A stretch of DNA of 64,000 nt, taken from Henricia sp. BOLD:AAB3569 (Eukaryota > Echinodermata > Asteroidea > Spinulosida > Echinasteridae). Positions 45,001 to 55,719 of the stretch are shown here, piece by piece; the stretch's first letter is position 1, and each line of letters begins with the position of its first letter. Position numbers and translations under genes: made by a program. Where the stretch lies: NCBI GenBank assembly GCA_037783545.1, contig JBBELK010000571.1, positions 62,001 to 126,000 on the forward strand, given 5' to 3'. The notes beneath the pieces were generated by a model. That model was not told where the DNA came from and did not search any database. It worked only from the letters and a program-made list of their open reading frames with translations.

Positions 45001-48000
45001 CCCCCGGGATCAGGCAGCCATGGGTAAGGATGTATAGAGGGCAACCTTGGGTACTTGTATCCAGTGGTCGCTACCTGGCCCCGGGGGTTCTAGTAGTGTA
45101 ATTCGTTCCGGATATATATTATAATATCACGCGTATAGGCCCATAGGCAATGCATAACGGCGGGTAATACGGCCCGATTTCCCCCTGCCCCACCCGCGGG
45201 GTCAGGCAGCCATGGGTGGGGATGTATAGAGAGGAACTTTGGGTACTTGTATCCAGTGGTCGCTACCTGGCCCCGGGGGTTCTAGTAGTGTAATTCGTTC
45301 CGGACATATATTATAATATCACGCGTATAGGCCCATAGGCAATGCATAACGGCGGGTAATATATACGGCCCGATTTCCCCCTGCCCCACCCCCGGGATCA
45401 GGCAGCCATGGGTAAGGATGTATAGAGGGGAACCTTGGGTACTTGTATCCAGTGGTCGCTACCTGGCCCCGGGGGTTGTAGTGGTATATTTCGTTCCATA
45501 TATATATCACGCAAAGACCTATATAGGAAATGCATAACGACGCGTAATGTATACGGCCCGATTTCCCCCTGCCCCACCCCCGGGATCAGGCAGCCATGGG
45601 TAAGGATGTATAGAGGGGAACCTTGGGTACTTGTATCCAGTGGTCGCTACCTGGCCCCGGGGGTTCTAGTAGTGTAATTCGTTCCGGATATATATTATAA
45701 TATCACGCCAAGGCCCATAGGCAATGCATAACGGCGGGTAATATATACGGCCCGATTTCCCCCTGCCCCACCCCTGGGATCAGGCAGCCATGGGTAAGGA
45801 TGTATAGAGGGAAACCTTGGGTACTTGTATCCAGTGGTCGCTACCTGGCCCCGGGGGTTCTAGTAGTGTAATTCGTTCCGGATATATATTATAATATCAC
45901 GCGTATAGGCCCATATATAAACAATGCATAACGGCGGGTAATATATACGGCCAGATTTCCCCCTGCCCCACCCACGGGGTCAGGCAGCCATGGGTGGGGA
46001 TGTATAGAGGGGAACCTTGGGTACTTGTATCCAGTGGTCGCTACCTGGCCCCGGGGGTTCTAGTAGTGTAATTCGTTCCGGATATATATTATAATATCAC
46101 GCCAAGGCCCATAGGCAATGCATAACGGCGGGTAATATATACGGCCCGATTTCCCCCTGCCCCACCCCCGGGATCAGGCAGCCATGGGTAAGGATGTATA
46201 GAGGGCAACCTTGGGTACTTGTATCCAGTGGTCGCTACCTGGCCCCGGGGGTTCTAGTAGTGTAATTCGTTCCGGATATATATTATAATATCACGCGTAT
46301 AGGCCCATAGGCAATGCATAACGGCGGGTAATGTATACGGCCCGATTTCCCCCTGCCCCACCCCCGGGATCAGGCAGCCATGGGTAAGGATGTATAGAGG
46401 GGAACCTTGGGTACTTGTATCCAGTGGTCGCTACCTGGCCCCGGGGGTTCTAGTAGTGTAATTCGTTCCGGATATATATTATAATATCACGCGTATAGGC
46501 CCATAGGCAATGCATAACGGCGGGTAATGTATACGGCCCGATTTCCCCCTGCCCCACCCCCGGGGCCAGGCAGCCATGGGTGGGGATGTAAAGAGGGAAC
46601 CTTGGGTAATTGTATCAAGTGGTCGCTACCTGGCCCCGGGGGTTCTAGTAGTGTAATTCGTTCCGGATATATATTATAATATCACGCGTATAGGCCCATA
46701 GGCAATGCATAACGGCGGGTAATATATACGGCCCGATTTCCCCCTGCCCCACCCCTGGGATCAGGCAGCCATGGGTAAGGATGTATAGAGGGGAACCTTG
46801 GGTACTTGTATCCAGTGGTCGCTACCTGGCCCCGGGGGTTCTAGTAGTGTAATTCGTTCCGGATATATATTATAATATCACGCGTATAGGCCCATATATA
46901 AACAATGCATAACGGCGGGTAATATATACGGCCAGATTTCCCCCTGCCCCACCCCCGGGGTCAGGCAGCCATGGGTGGGGATGTATAGAGGGGAACCTTG
47001 GGTACTTGTATCCAGTGGTCGCTACCTGGCCCCAGGGGTTCTAGTAGTGTAATTCGTTCCGGACATATATTATAATATCACGCGTATAGGCCCATAGGCA
47101 ATGCATAACGGCGGGTAATATATACGGCCCGATTTCCCCCTGCCCCACCCCCGGGATCAGACAGCCATGGGTAAGGATGTATAGAGGGGAACCTTGGGTA
47201 CTTGTATCCAGTGGTCGCTACCTGGCCCCGGGGGTTCTAGTAGTGTAATTCGTTCCGGACATATATTATAATATCACGCGTATAGGCCCATAGGCAATGC
47301 ATAACGGCGGGTAATATATACGGCCCGATTTCCCCCTGCCCCACCCCCGGGATCAGGCAGCCATGGGTAAGGATGTATAGAGGGGAACCTTGGGTACTTG
47401 TATCCAGTGGTCGCTACCTGGCCCCGGGGGTTATAGTGTAATTCGTTCCGGATATATATTATAATATCACGCGTATAGGCCCATAGGCAATGCATAACGG
47501 CGGGTAATGTATACGGCCCGATTTCCCCCTGCCCCACCCCCGGGGTCAGGCAGCCATGGGTGGGGATGTTTAAAGGGGAACCTTGGGTACTTGTATCCAT
47601 TGGTCGCTACCTGGCCCCGGGGGTTCTAGTAGTGTAATTCGTTCCGGATATATATTATAATATCACGCGTATAGGCCCATGGGCAATGCATAACGGTGGG
47701 TAATATATACGGCCCGATTTCCCCCTGCCCCACCCCCGGGGTCAGGCAGCCATGGGTGGGGATGTATAGAGAGGAACTTTGGGTACTTGTATCCAGTGGT
47801 CGCTACCTGGCCCCGGGGGTTCTGGTAGTGTAATTCGTTCCGGATATATATTATAATATCACGCGTATAGGCCCATAGGCAATGCATAACGGCGGGTAAT
47901 GTATACGGCCCGGTTTCCCCTGCCCCACCCCCGGGATCAGGCAGCCATGGGTGGGGATGTATAGAGGGGAACCTTGGGTACTTGTATCCAGTGGTCGCTA

Positions 48001-49325
48001 CCTGGCCCCGGGGGTTCTAGTAGTGTAATTCGTTCCGGATATATATTATAATATCACGCGTATAGGCCCATAGGCAATGCATAACGGCGGGTAATGTATA
48101 TGGCCCGATTTCCCTATGCCCCACCCCCTGGGTCAGGCAGCCATGGGTGGGGATGTATAGAGGGGAACTTTGGGTACTTGTATCCAGTGGTCGCTACCTG
48201 GCCCCGGGGGTTCTAGTAGTGTAATTCGTTCCGGATATATATTATAATATCACGCTTATAGGCCCATAGGCAATGCATAACGGCGGGTAATGTATACGGC
48301 CCGATTTCCCCCTGCCCCACCCCCTGGGCCAGGCAGCCATGGGTGGGGATGTATAGAGGGGAACCTTGGGTACTTACATCCAGTGGTCGCTACCTGGCCC
48401 CGGGGGTTCTAGTAGTATATTTCGTTCCGAATATATATCACGCATAGGCCTATATATACATAATGCATAACGGCTGGTAATATATACGGCTCGTTTTCCC
48501 CCTGCCCCACCCCCGGGGCCAGGCAGCCACGGGTAGGAATGTATAGAGGGGAACCTTGGGTACTTGTATCCAGTGCTCGCTACCTGGCCCCGGGGTTATA
48601 GTGGTATATTTCGTTCCGAATAAATATCACGCATAGGCCTATATATACATAATCATGCATAACGGCGGGTAATATATACGGCTCGATTTCCCCCTGCCCC
48701 ACCCCTGGGGCCAGGTAGCCATGGGTAGGGATGTATTAAGGGGAACCTTGGGTACTTACATCCAGTGGTCGCTACCTGGCCCCGGGGGTTATAGTGGTAT
48801 ATTTCGTTCCGGATATATATTATAATATCACGCATAGGCATATGAAGGCAATGCATAGCCTAACGGCGGGTAATATATACGGCCCGATTTCCCCCTGCCC
48901 CACCCCCAGTGGCCAGGTAGCAATTGGTAGGGATGTATAAAGGGTAACATTGGGTACTTGTATCCAGTGGTCGCTACCTGGCCCCGGGGGTTATAGTGGT
49001 ATATTTCGTTCCGAATATATATATCACGCATAGGCCTATATATACATAATAATCCATAACGGCGGGTAATATATACGGCTCGATTTACCCCTGCCCCACC
49101 CCCGGGGCCAGGTAGCCATGGGTGGGGATGTTTTAAGGTTAACCTTGGGTACTTACATCCAGTTGTCGCTACCTGACCCGGGGGGTTATAGTGGTATATT
49201 TCGTTCCGAATATATATCACGCATATGCATATAAAGGCACTGTGCATAACGGCGGGTAATATATACGGCTCGATTTCCCCCTGCCCCACCCCCGGGGCCA
49301 GGTAGCCATGGGTAGGGATGTATTA
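42070..49325 (+). repeat. ~195-bp satellite array, left arm (about 38 monomers)
   Basis: Monomers recur every 188-200 bp. Anchor words are CGATTTCCCCCTGCCCCACC, GGGTACTTGTATCCAGTGGT and CTACCTGGCCCCGGGGGTT. Each monomer holds CCCCCGGGGCCAGG(C/T)AGC and, about 55 nt later, its complement GCTACCTGGCCCCGGGGG. Higher-order structure is visible: a 5-monomer block 43189-44154 (966 bp) and 6-monomer blocks 44155-45318 (1164 bp) and 45319 to about 46480. Reading frames in it are repeat artefacts. Inner copies (48400-49325) are more diverged. Confidence 0.97.
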
Positions 49326-50048
49326 AAGGGCCCCTTATTTAGGATTTTTATCAATGAAATATATGCTTTAAAACCACTCTACTCATGCAGTTAAAGTCAT
49401 AAAAATCCTATTTGGAGCTTGCGTTGGGGGTTAAAACAAAGGTTTTTAGTTTTTCTGCTAATGAAAATATGCATATTCATGACCAAGGTCACGATGTCAC
49501 AAGAGGCAAACACAGGAAAATCACACTTAACTGTGCACAAACGATTTCTCAATTTTCCTGAAACTTGTGTAATCCATGGCTGTTTAAGTTTGTTTTACAA
49601 TCAGAGGTTGGGGGTTCAAGCCCCACTTCGACCAACGTGTCTGTGTCCCTGGGCAAGGCACTTAATCCCAGTTGCCTCGTCAACCCAAGCGATATATGGG
49701 AAGCTGTTAAGGGGAATGCTACAATCTAACTGCTGATAGGGTTGTGCGCCTGACCAGCAGCCACCTAGTTGAAGCGAAATGGTTCTGGTGATTCCCTGAT
49801 GGCAGCGGTAATAATGGTAACAGCGCCTTGAACACCCTGCAGGTTGGATATGTGCGCTATACAAATCTAATCATTATTATTATTATTATTATTATTATGT
49901 TGCCTGCTGTAAGCCATGACAAAACTGGGGGTAGAAACTGCAGCAATTTGCCACAAGTCCAACTTGAAGTCTTATGTTTTTTCTTAACTTTTCCCTTCTG
50001 TCTTCTTTATGTGATGCACTCAAAACAGCGCCCTCTGTCTGTGATTTA
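49323..50048 (+). repeat. Family S element inserted at the inner edge of the left satellite array
   Basis: Starts TTAAAGGGCCCCTTATTTAG within a satellite monomer (GGGATGTATTAAAGGG). Degenerate satellite resumes after 50050 (GGTTGTAGCAGTTTAATTCG). Carries the SINE at 49600-49897. Confidence 0.75.
49600..49897 (+). mobile_element. SINE (family 5) inserted in the family S element
   Basis: Absent from the copy at 37635-38036, where TTTTACATGTTGCCTG is continuous. The head has GGGGGTTCAAGCCCCACTTC (B-box-like) and the tail is ATT repeats at 49871-49897. Related to 35430-35725. Confidence 0.8.
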
Positions 50049-50049
50049 T

Positions 50050-50160
50050 GGGGGTTTGTCGGGGGGAGAGGGTGGGGCTGGTGGGTTAGGCCGTGGTTGT
50101 AGCAGTTTAATTCGTTTCAAATATATATCATGCACGCCGCACTTGTAGGCCTATTAGGTG
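50050..50160 (+). repeat. Degenerate innermost satellite monomer
   Basis: TTGTAGCAGTTTAATTCGTT, then CAAATATATATCATGCACGC, resembles the 3' half of a monomer (TTGTAGTGGTATATTTCGTT, then CATATATATATCACGC). Marks the end of the left arm. Confidence 0.6.
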
Positions 50161-50179
50161 AGCGGCAAACCCGCAAAAA

Positions 50180-50960
50180 GACGCTTATTTGATGAGTTTA
50201 ATGTCCCCACACTACACAAAGCAACACCATACATCATTTAATTGGGCAGCCTAATATCCCAACCTCAAAGTTAGCATGATGTAGAGCTTAAAAGTTGGGG
50301 TAGGGTGATTTTTGGGCTATTTTTGTAAAACAAAAACCATTTTTGGTCAAAAATATGATTTCCAGATATCGATATTATCCACACATATCAGGCCTTATCC
50401 AAGAATCCAAGTTCTAGGTCGATGTGATTCTCTAGTAAACCAAAATGACATTTTGAAAAGTCTAAAATGTATACAGTAAGTAGAGTAGACGTTGGTATGA
50501 ATTTTCGATTTTCTCAAAACCATATTAATTTTATAAAGTAAAAAATAAATATAGGTCAAATTTTCTTTTTGTTGGGAACAAAATGCCCACACACGCCCAC
50601 ATCTCACATCATTAGATAGCTTAAAGTCTTAGCTTTAACGTTCAGCTTGACTATTTTTCAAAAGTGGCACAAGGGTAAATGTTTGGCTTTTTTTGTTAAA
50701 ACCCTGATTTTTGGTCAAATTACATTTTTAAGATATTCACAACATAAGGTCAATTTGATGCTCAGTAAAACCAAAATGAGCACATAAAATTTAAAAAATG
50801 TACAGCCTAAATATAGGAAACTTAAATGTAAATTTGCGTTTTTCTCAAAACTATATTTCTTACGTAAAAATAAAGGTAAAATTGTGACTTTCCCCAAACA
50901 AATAGACCAACATATATACTTATATCATACATTATTTTACAAATAAAAATTTTTTTTCTG
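50180..50960 (+). repeat. Diverged ~330-bp tandem units in the element loop
   Basis: Two tandem units share a CACATCATTAGATAGCTTAAAGTC-like start, a TTTTTGGTCAAA word, AGTAAACCAAAATGA/AGTAAAACCAAAATGA and TTTCTCAAAAC. A third, more distant unit lies at 54210-54400 (CACATCATGCATCATTGGAC). AT-rich; no credible coding region. Confidence 0.55.
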
Positions 50961-51049
50961 TTGTGTTTACTGGATCGTACCATTAAACATTATGGGGGGT
51001 TGTGGATTGGCGCGCCAAAATTTATCCAGTACAGTCAGGTACAGCTTCA

Positions 51050-52210
51050 GACATCCTTTCAGAAATCGCGAAAAGTTCATTTTCGAAAACCGCACTTTTG
51101 CTTGATTTTTATCCACTCAAAACGGATAAGTTGAAATAAACAGCGGTGTAAGTCGGCTGATATGTCGACTATCGAAAAAGGTGCAAATGCAATTTAGTGA
51201 TACAGCATCCTTGACAATAATTTTTAGATGGTCGTTGTGAAAAAAGGATCGTCAAAATGTCCCGTAATTAACCACAAAAGCCTTAACAGCTAGAATCCCC
51301 CCTTCCACATTTTTTTTTTCCTGTTAGGTGTATGTGTCTACAACATCATCACAACTTGTTTTTCACAAAAAATTGACAGACTTTTGCTTAAAACGTAAAG
51401 CAGTTCCGACCCTCTTCACCCAAATTCTGAAACGCTCGAGGTCACTCGGCTTGTTTATCAACAGGGTGTTGACGTCATCCTGAGAAACATACAAAACGGT
51501 CTGTGCAGTATTGAATGGAAAATACACGAAGTGAATGTTTATCATGCCTATTTTGTCCTTGTAATTCAAAATACAAACGTGAAAAACACTTCATGTAATA
51601 TGACAGCAATCTACTATTACCTGTTTTGTGAAAAAACGATGAAATTGTGGCTCACAGTGACTCTCTTTTGAAGTAAATACTGGTGCATTGCGACGGGTGG
51701 TTTTGTCACGGAACCAATGGCATTCACAGCGGTCTGTGTACGGTCCACTGCGGCGTAGTTTCCACGTGTTTGGACATCGGCCGTACAAGTTATAGAATGA
51801 GCGACTCATTTTTCTCTCTCTTGGTAATAGAAAAGAAAATCTTTCTGCTCTTTTTTTTCATAGTGTCTGGTAAAACATGCAACCACGCAGCTACTGGGCA
51901 TATCTCTGGCTTTTTGGAACAACAAAATTCTTCAAAAAACACCATCTAAAAGAGACGGTTTTCTAAGTTTTTTGCGTGTAAACGTATGGAGCTAACTATT
52001 GTGTTGACTTCTCTTTCTCAGGATTGCGTCACGGGGTCACGCGCATATCATGAATACCTATTGAGCGTTTCAGAAATCTCATTTTCGAAAAGCGCACTTT
52101 TGCTTGCAATTTATCCACTTAAAACCGACAATTAAAAAATAATAAAAATCCACGTCGGCAAGAGGGATGTTTGGACTATCGAAAAAAGCCTAAATGCTGG
52201 ATTTTCGTCA
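51050..52210 (+). repeat. Loop direct repeats containing CATTTTCGAAAANCGCACTTT
   Basis: 51060-51180 and 52070-52190 share CATTTTCGAAAA-CGCACTTTTGCTTG, TTTATCCACT and GACTATCGAAAAA. No recognised product in the intervening sequence. Small - strand frames at 51363-51569 and 51591-51809 have no family I know. Confidence 0.55.
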
Positions 52211-53880
52211 AGGGGGATTCTTCCTCTTTAACATTAATAAAAACGATCAATAGTCGAGTTATACGCTTTACCAGCCGTTCACTATCGCGCGAGACTCACG
52301 ACTTTGTTGGAAACAATTTCCTCTTCACTTGCCAGCTTTTTGCTTTGGATATCTCTCAATTTCTGCTGAAGATTTAACTGGACAACCTGGACGACCGAAT
52401 GGGTTTTTCCGTTTTCCGTAGAGGAGCTGACATTCATGGTTTGTCTTCACGAACGTACATAGTTCCACGGTACTGTACCAGTTTTTGGCGGGCAACGTAC
52501 GTGTGTGTACTGTGGGGCTAAATGTCACATTGTCCGGTAGACTGTCCACGGTGGAACTCGCTTTGGTTCTTTAGACTTTTTGTTAAAATTTTATGTTCGA
52601 TTTCGAAAAAAATCACAGCTGAATTTGATGCAGTACTGCAGTAATACCTTCAGTAATAAACTGTGTATCACACGGCCATACGGCTGGAAATAAAACTAAC
52701 TCCATAAGGACACGGGATTTCTCGGAACCGATCAATCACGTGACCTCGATTTTTAAAAAAATGCTTAAAACGGCCAAATTTTGTGGCTTCTTTTCAGGTT
52801 CTCTTCAATCTATTTCGGAAAGACTTTCAGAATCATGTATGGGTCTATTTCGAGCTAAAAATAGTCTAAGAAAGCCGGTTTTTCCCTTTAATATCTGGAA
52901 AATCATAATTTTGACCAAAAACGCGTCTTTTTACAATAAAATAAAAACCGTAAAAAACACATTAAAACAACTAATTATAACCTCCACACAATGCCTATTG
53001 TGAAAGTAGACATCACGCGTGCAAATAATGTTTTAAATTGGACCCAAAACTTAAAAGATAACTTAACAAATAGTAATACATATAATTAATAATTAAAATG
53101 TACACCATATATCGTACATTTGTAATATTTGACGATAAAAGACAATAGAAAGTAAATTGATGACGTCACAAATGCCGTTTTGCGAGCATGAGCATCCGGG
53201 ACCTTTACGTCAAAGGTAATTTTAGACGCTAGCTGTCAATGGTCAACCTTTTTAAAACCTTTTTTTCCGACGAAAGTGTGTAACCAATAAATAAAAGTTT
53301 TTGTATCACAAGAAAGCTAATGATCAACATATTCAGCCGCTAGGTCCAAATCAACCTGGTCACAATTAAACGAGTGAGGGATTGTGAAAGTCGGCGGTGT
53401 GCACAAAAACTCGCCGTTTTGCCAACTTCCCCACGCAAAAAACGACGACATTGTGCAGGTTTATAAGTTTTATTTCCGACGAAACCGAGGAACGTACTGC
53501 TATTATTTGTATGTTTTAGGCTTGAGGAATAGTTATTCAAATGAATTCCGGGCGGCCATGCTTGAAATTAACGTACTTTTTTTTATAATATCACTTTTTC
53601 GTACAAAAATAACAATTTTCCCTATGTCGGAGTGAGCGGATGAGACAACGTTTCCATATGAGGTATTAATGATATCCGCGTGACCCCGTGACGCAATCCT
53701 TAGAAAGACGAGTAAACACTGTCGGCAGTTACATTTACACGCAAAAACTCAGAAAACCGTCTCTGTTGGATGGTGTTTTTTGAAGATTTGTTCTCGTGCA
53801 AAAAGCCAGAGATGTGCCCAGTAGTTGTATGCTTTACCAGACACCATGAAAAAACAAGTTTTGATGGTGTTAATTTTTGT
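51825..53880. repeat. Inner inverted repeat in the element loop
   Basis: 51825-52060 and 53650-53880 are complementary with divergence: AACACCATCTAAAAGAGACGG pairs with CCGTCTCTGTTGGATGGTGTT, and GATTGCGTCACGGGGTCACG with CGTGACCCCGTGACGCAATC. The enclosed 1.6 kb (52060-53650) shows only short frames, none recognised. Confidence 0.75.
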
Positions 53881-54589
53881 AGACACATGATAAACAGGAA
53901 AACTTAAAAATGGACGGGGGATACTGGCTGTTCAAATAGACGGGTGTACGTATTTTAATGGGAAGAAGTACGCTACCTTCAAAAAATTTTAACAAAGGGT
54001 TTTCAACGGGTTCTAGTCCTACTGAATGCAGTGAATAATAGGAAAAAAGTCTACAAAAATCAAGCCACCGAAAATTGGTGAAATCTCGGTCAATTCCAAG
54101 ATGGCCGTCGTGACTTTAAAATTCGCTGAAATGGCTGTAACTTCTTTAATATTTGGAGTCGAGCAGTGATTTAAATGTCTACGCTATGGTTTTCAGGGCC
54201 AAGGAATTCAATGAAATCTATAAAATTTCAATCCAACCTTCGGCAAACAGACCCACATCATGCATCATTGGACAGCTTAATATCTCAGTTTCGGACTATT
54301 TTTGTCACAAGCCATCACCTTTTTGTCAAAAATGTAAAAATTCCGATGACATTATGAACATCCACAAAACAAGAGCTACACGTATAGGATACAGGCATTA
54401 GCAGGGGTTGAGACAATAATTTCTCTAACCTAACTGCTGAGTCAGAAGTATATTCTTTTATTAGTCAGTAATTTGCATAACATGATCCCCTCCTATGTCA
54501 AGGCTGGTTGCATCAGCCACCGTATACGAGCGGCTATAAGGGAATGCGCCACTCTGCTAGAATTGCCTCTCTGACAACCTGCAGAGAAG

Positions 54590-55712
54590 TTTTTGAGACG
54601 CGCAAGTCAGGAGGTTAGCTGATCCCACGCAGGTTTAATCAGGATAAGAAACTCAACAAACTTGTCCATTTCAGCCTAGCGTAAGGACATCACAGCCCAG
54701 CCTGAAGCCATACCAACCTAGCCCGTGGCCAACCCTGCCCGAAGACATCCTAGTCCAGCCCGAAGCCCTCTCAGTCCAGCTCAAAGCCCCCAGTCCACTT
54801 TAAAGCCCTCCCAGCCCAGCCCAAATCACCCAATAGCCAAGCCCGAAGCCACGCCACGCCAGCCCAGCCCGAAGCCCACCTAGCCCAAAGCCCTCCCAGC
54901 CCAAAGCCCCTCCCAGCTCAGCTTGAAGTCCCAAAGCCCAACCCAAAGCCTTCCCATCGCAGCCTGAAGCACACCCAGTGCAGTCGAAGCCTTCTAAGCC
55001 CCGTCTGAATGTCTCCTAGTCCTAGACTAGCCTAAAGAACTAGCCTAAAGCCCTCCCAGCCCAAAGCCCTCCCAGCCCAAAGCCCTCCCAGCCCAAAGCC
55101 CTCCCAGCCCAAAGCCCTCCCAGCCCAAAGCCCTCCCAGCCCAGCTTGAAGCCCGAAGCCCTGCCCAAAGCCTTCCAAGGGCAGCCTGAAGCCTTTTAAT
55201 TGCAGCCCAAAGCCCAACCAGCCCGGCCCGAAGCCTTTACGGCCCAGCCCGAAGCCCTCCCAGCCCAGCTTGAGGCCCGAAGCTTGAAGCCCGAAGCCCA
55301 GCCCAAAGCCTTCCTAGTGCATGAACGATATAAGCCCTTCCAGCCCGGCCCGAAGTCACCCCAGCCAAGCCAGAAACCTTCCTGATCCAGCCCGAAGCCA
55401 TTCCATCTCATCCCATCCCGGCCTAGCCCACCCCAACCCCAGCCGCAGTCCATGCCATCCCTAAGCCAGCCCAGCCCATTATGAAGCGACCCCTGCCATG
55501 CCCCTAACTTAACCCGGTCCTACCCGCCCCAATAGAGGACAACAAGGCATTGATCGACAACTACTCTAGAAACGCTTTCGAAACGCTCCAGCTATACCTT
55601 ATATTTTTGTTATACTTCTGAAGGCTCCAAGAAAATAAGTTTGTTGGGTTTTGTCTTGATTAAGCCTCATGCATGGGATGAGCTGACCCCAGTGAATCGC
55701 GCGTCTCAAAAA
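54590..55712. repeat. Proline/alanine-like CCCAGCCCRAAGCC minisatellite flanked by inverted repeats
   Basis: 54590-54667 and 55636-55712 are complementary (TTTTTGAGACGCGCAAGTCA versus complement of CGCGCGTCTCAAAAA, and CAACAAACTT). Between them, about 54690-55510 is a degenerate minisatellite of AGCCC(T)CCCAGCCCAA units. At 55045-55140 a 16-bp unit, GCCCTCCCAGCCCAAA, is repeated about six times. Apparent Gly/Leu/Trp or Gln/Pro/Ala proteins here are compositional. Confidence 0.8.
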
Positions 55713-55719
55713 CAGCCCT

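Noticed and set aside
42335-48856. Series of near-identical 63-108 aa reading frames on both strands (MGTCI.WSLPGPGG..., MIYIWNEIYHYNP...)
   Set aside because: They are by-products of the ~195-bp satellite and vary with monomer indels. There is no start context, splicing or conservation signal.
42070-49325. CRISPR-like array
   Set aside because: Units are ~195 bp with no distinct spacers and the genome is eukaryotic; it is satellite DNA.
51363-52549. Three small - strand frames in the giant element loop with Cys and basic residues, considered as transposase or captured exons
   Set aside because: No motif (DDE, zinc knuckle, RT) could be made out and splice sites are not convincing; left as unrecognised loop sequence.
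55032-55453. Gly/Leu/Trp-rich and Gln/Pro/Ala-rich frames resembling structural proteins
   Set aside because: They translate the CCCAGCCCRAAGCC minisatellite; frames are open on both strands because of composition.
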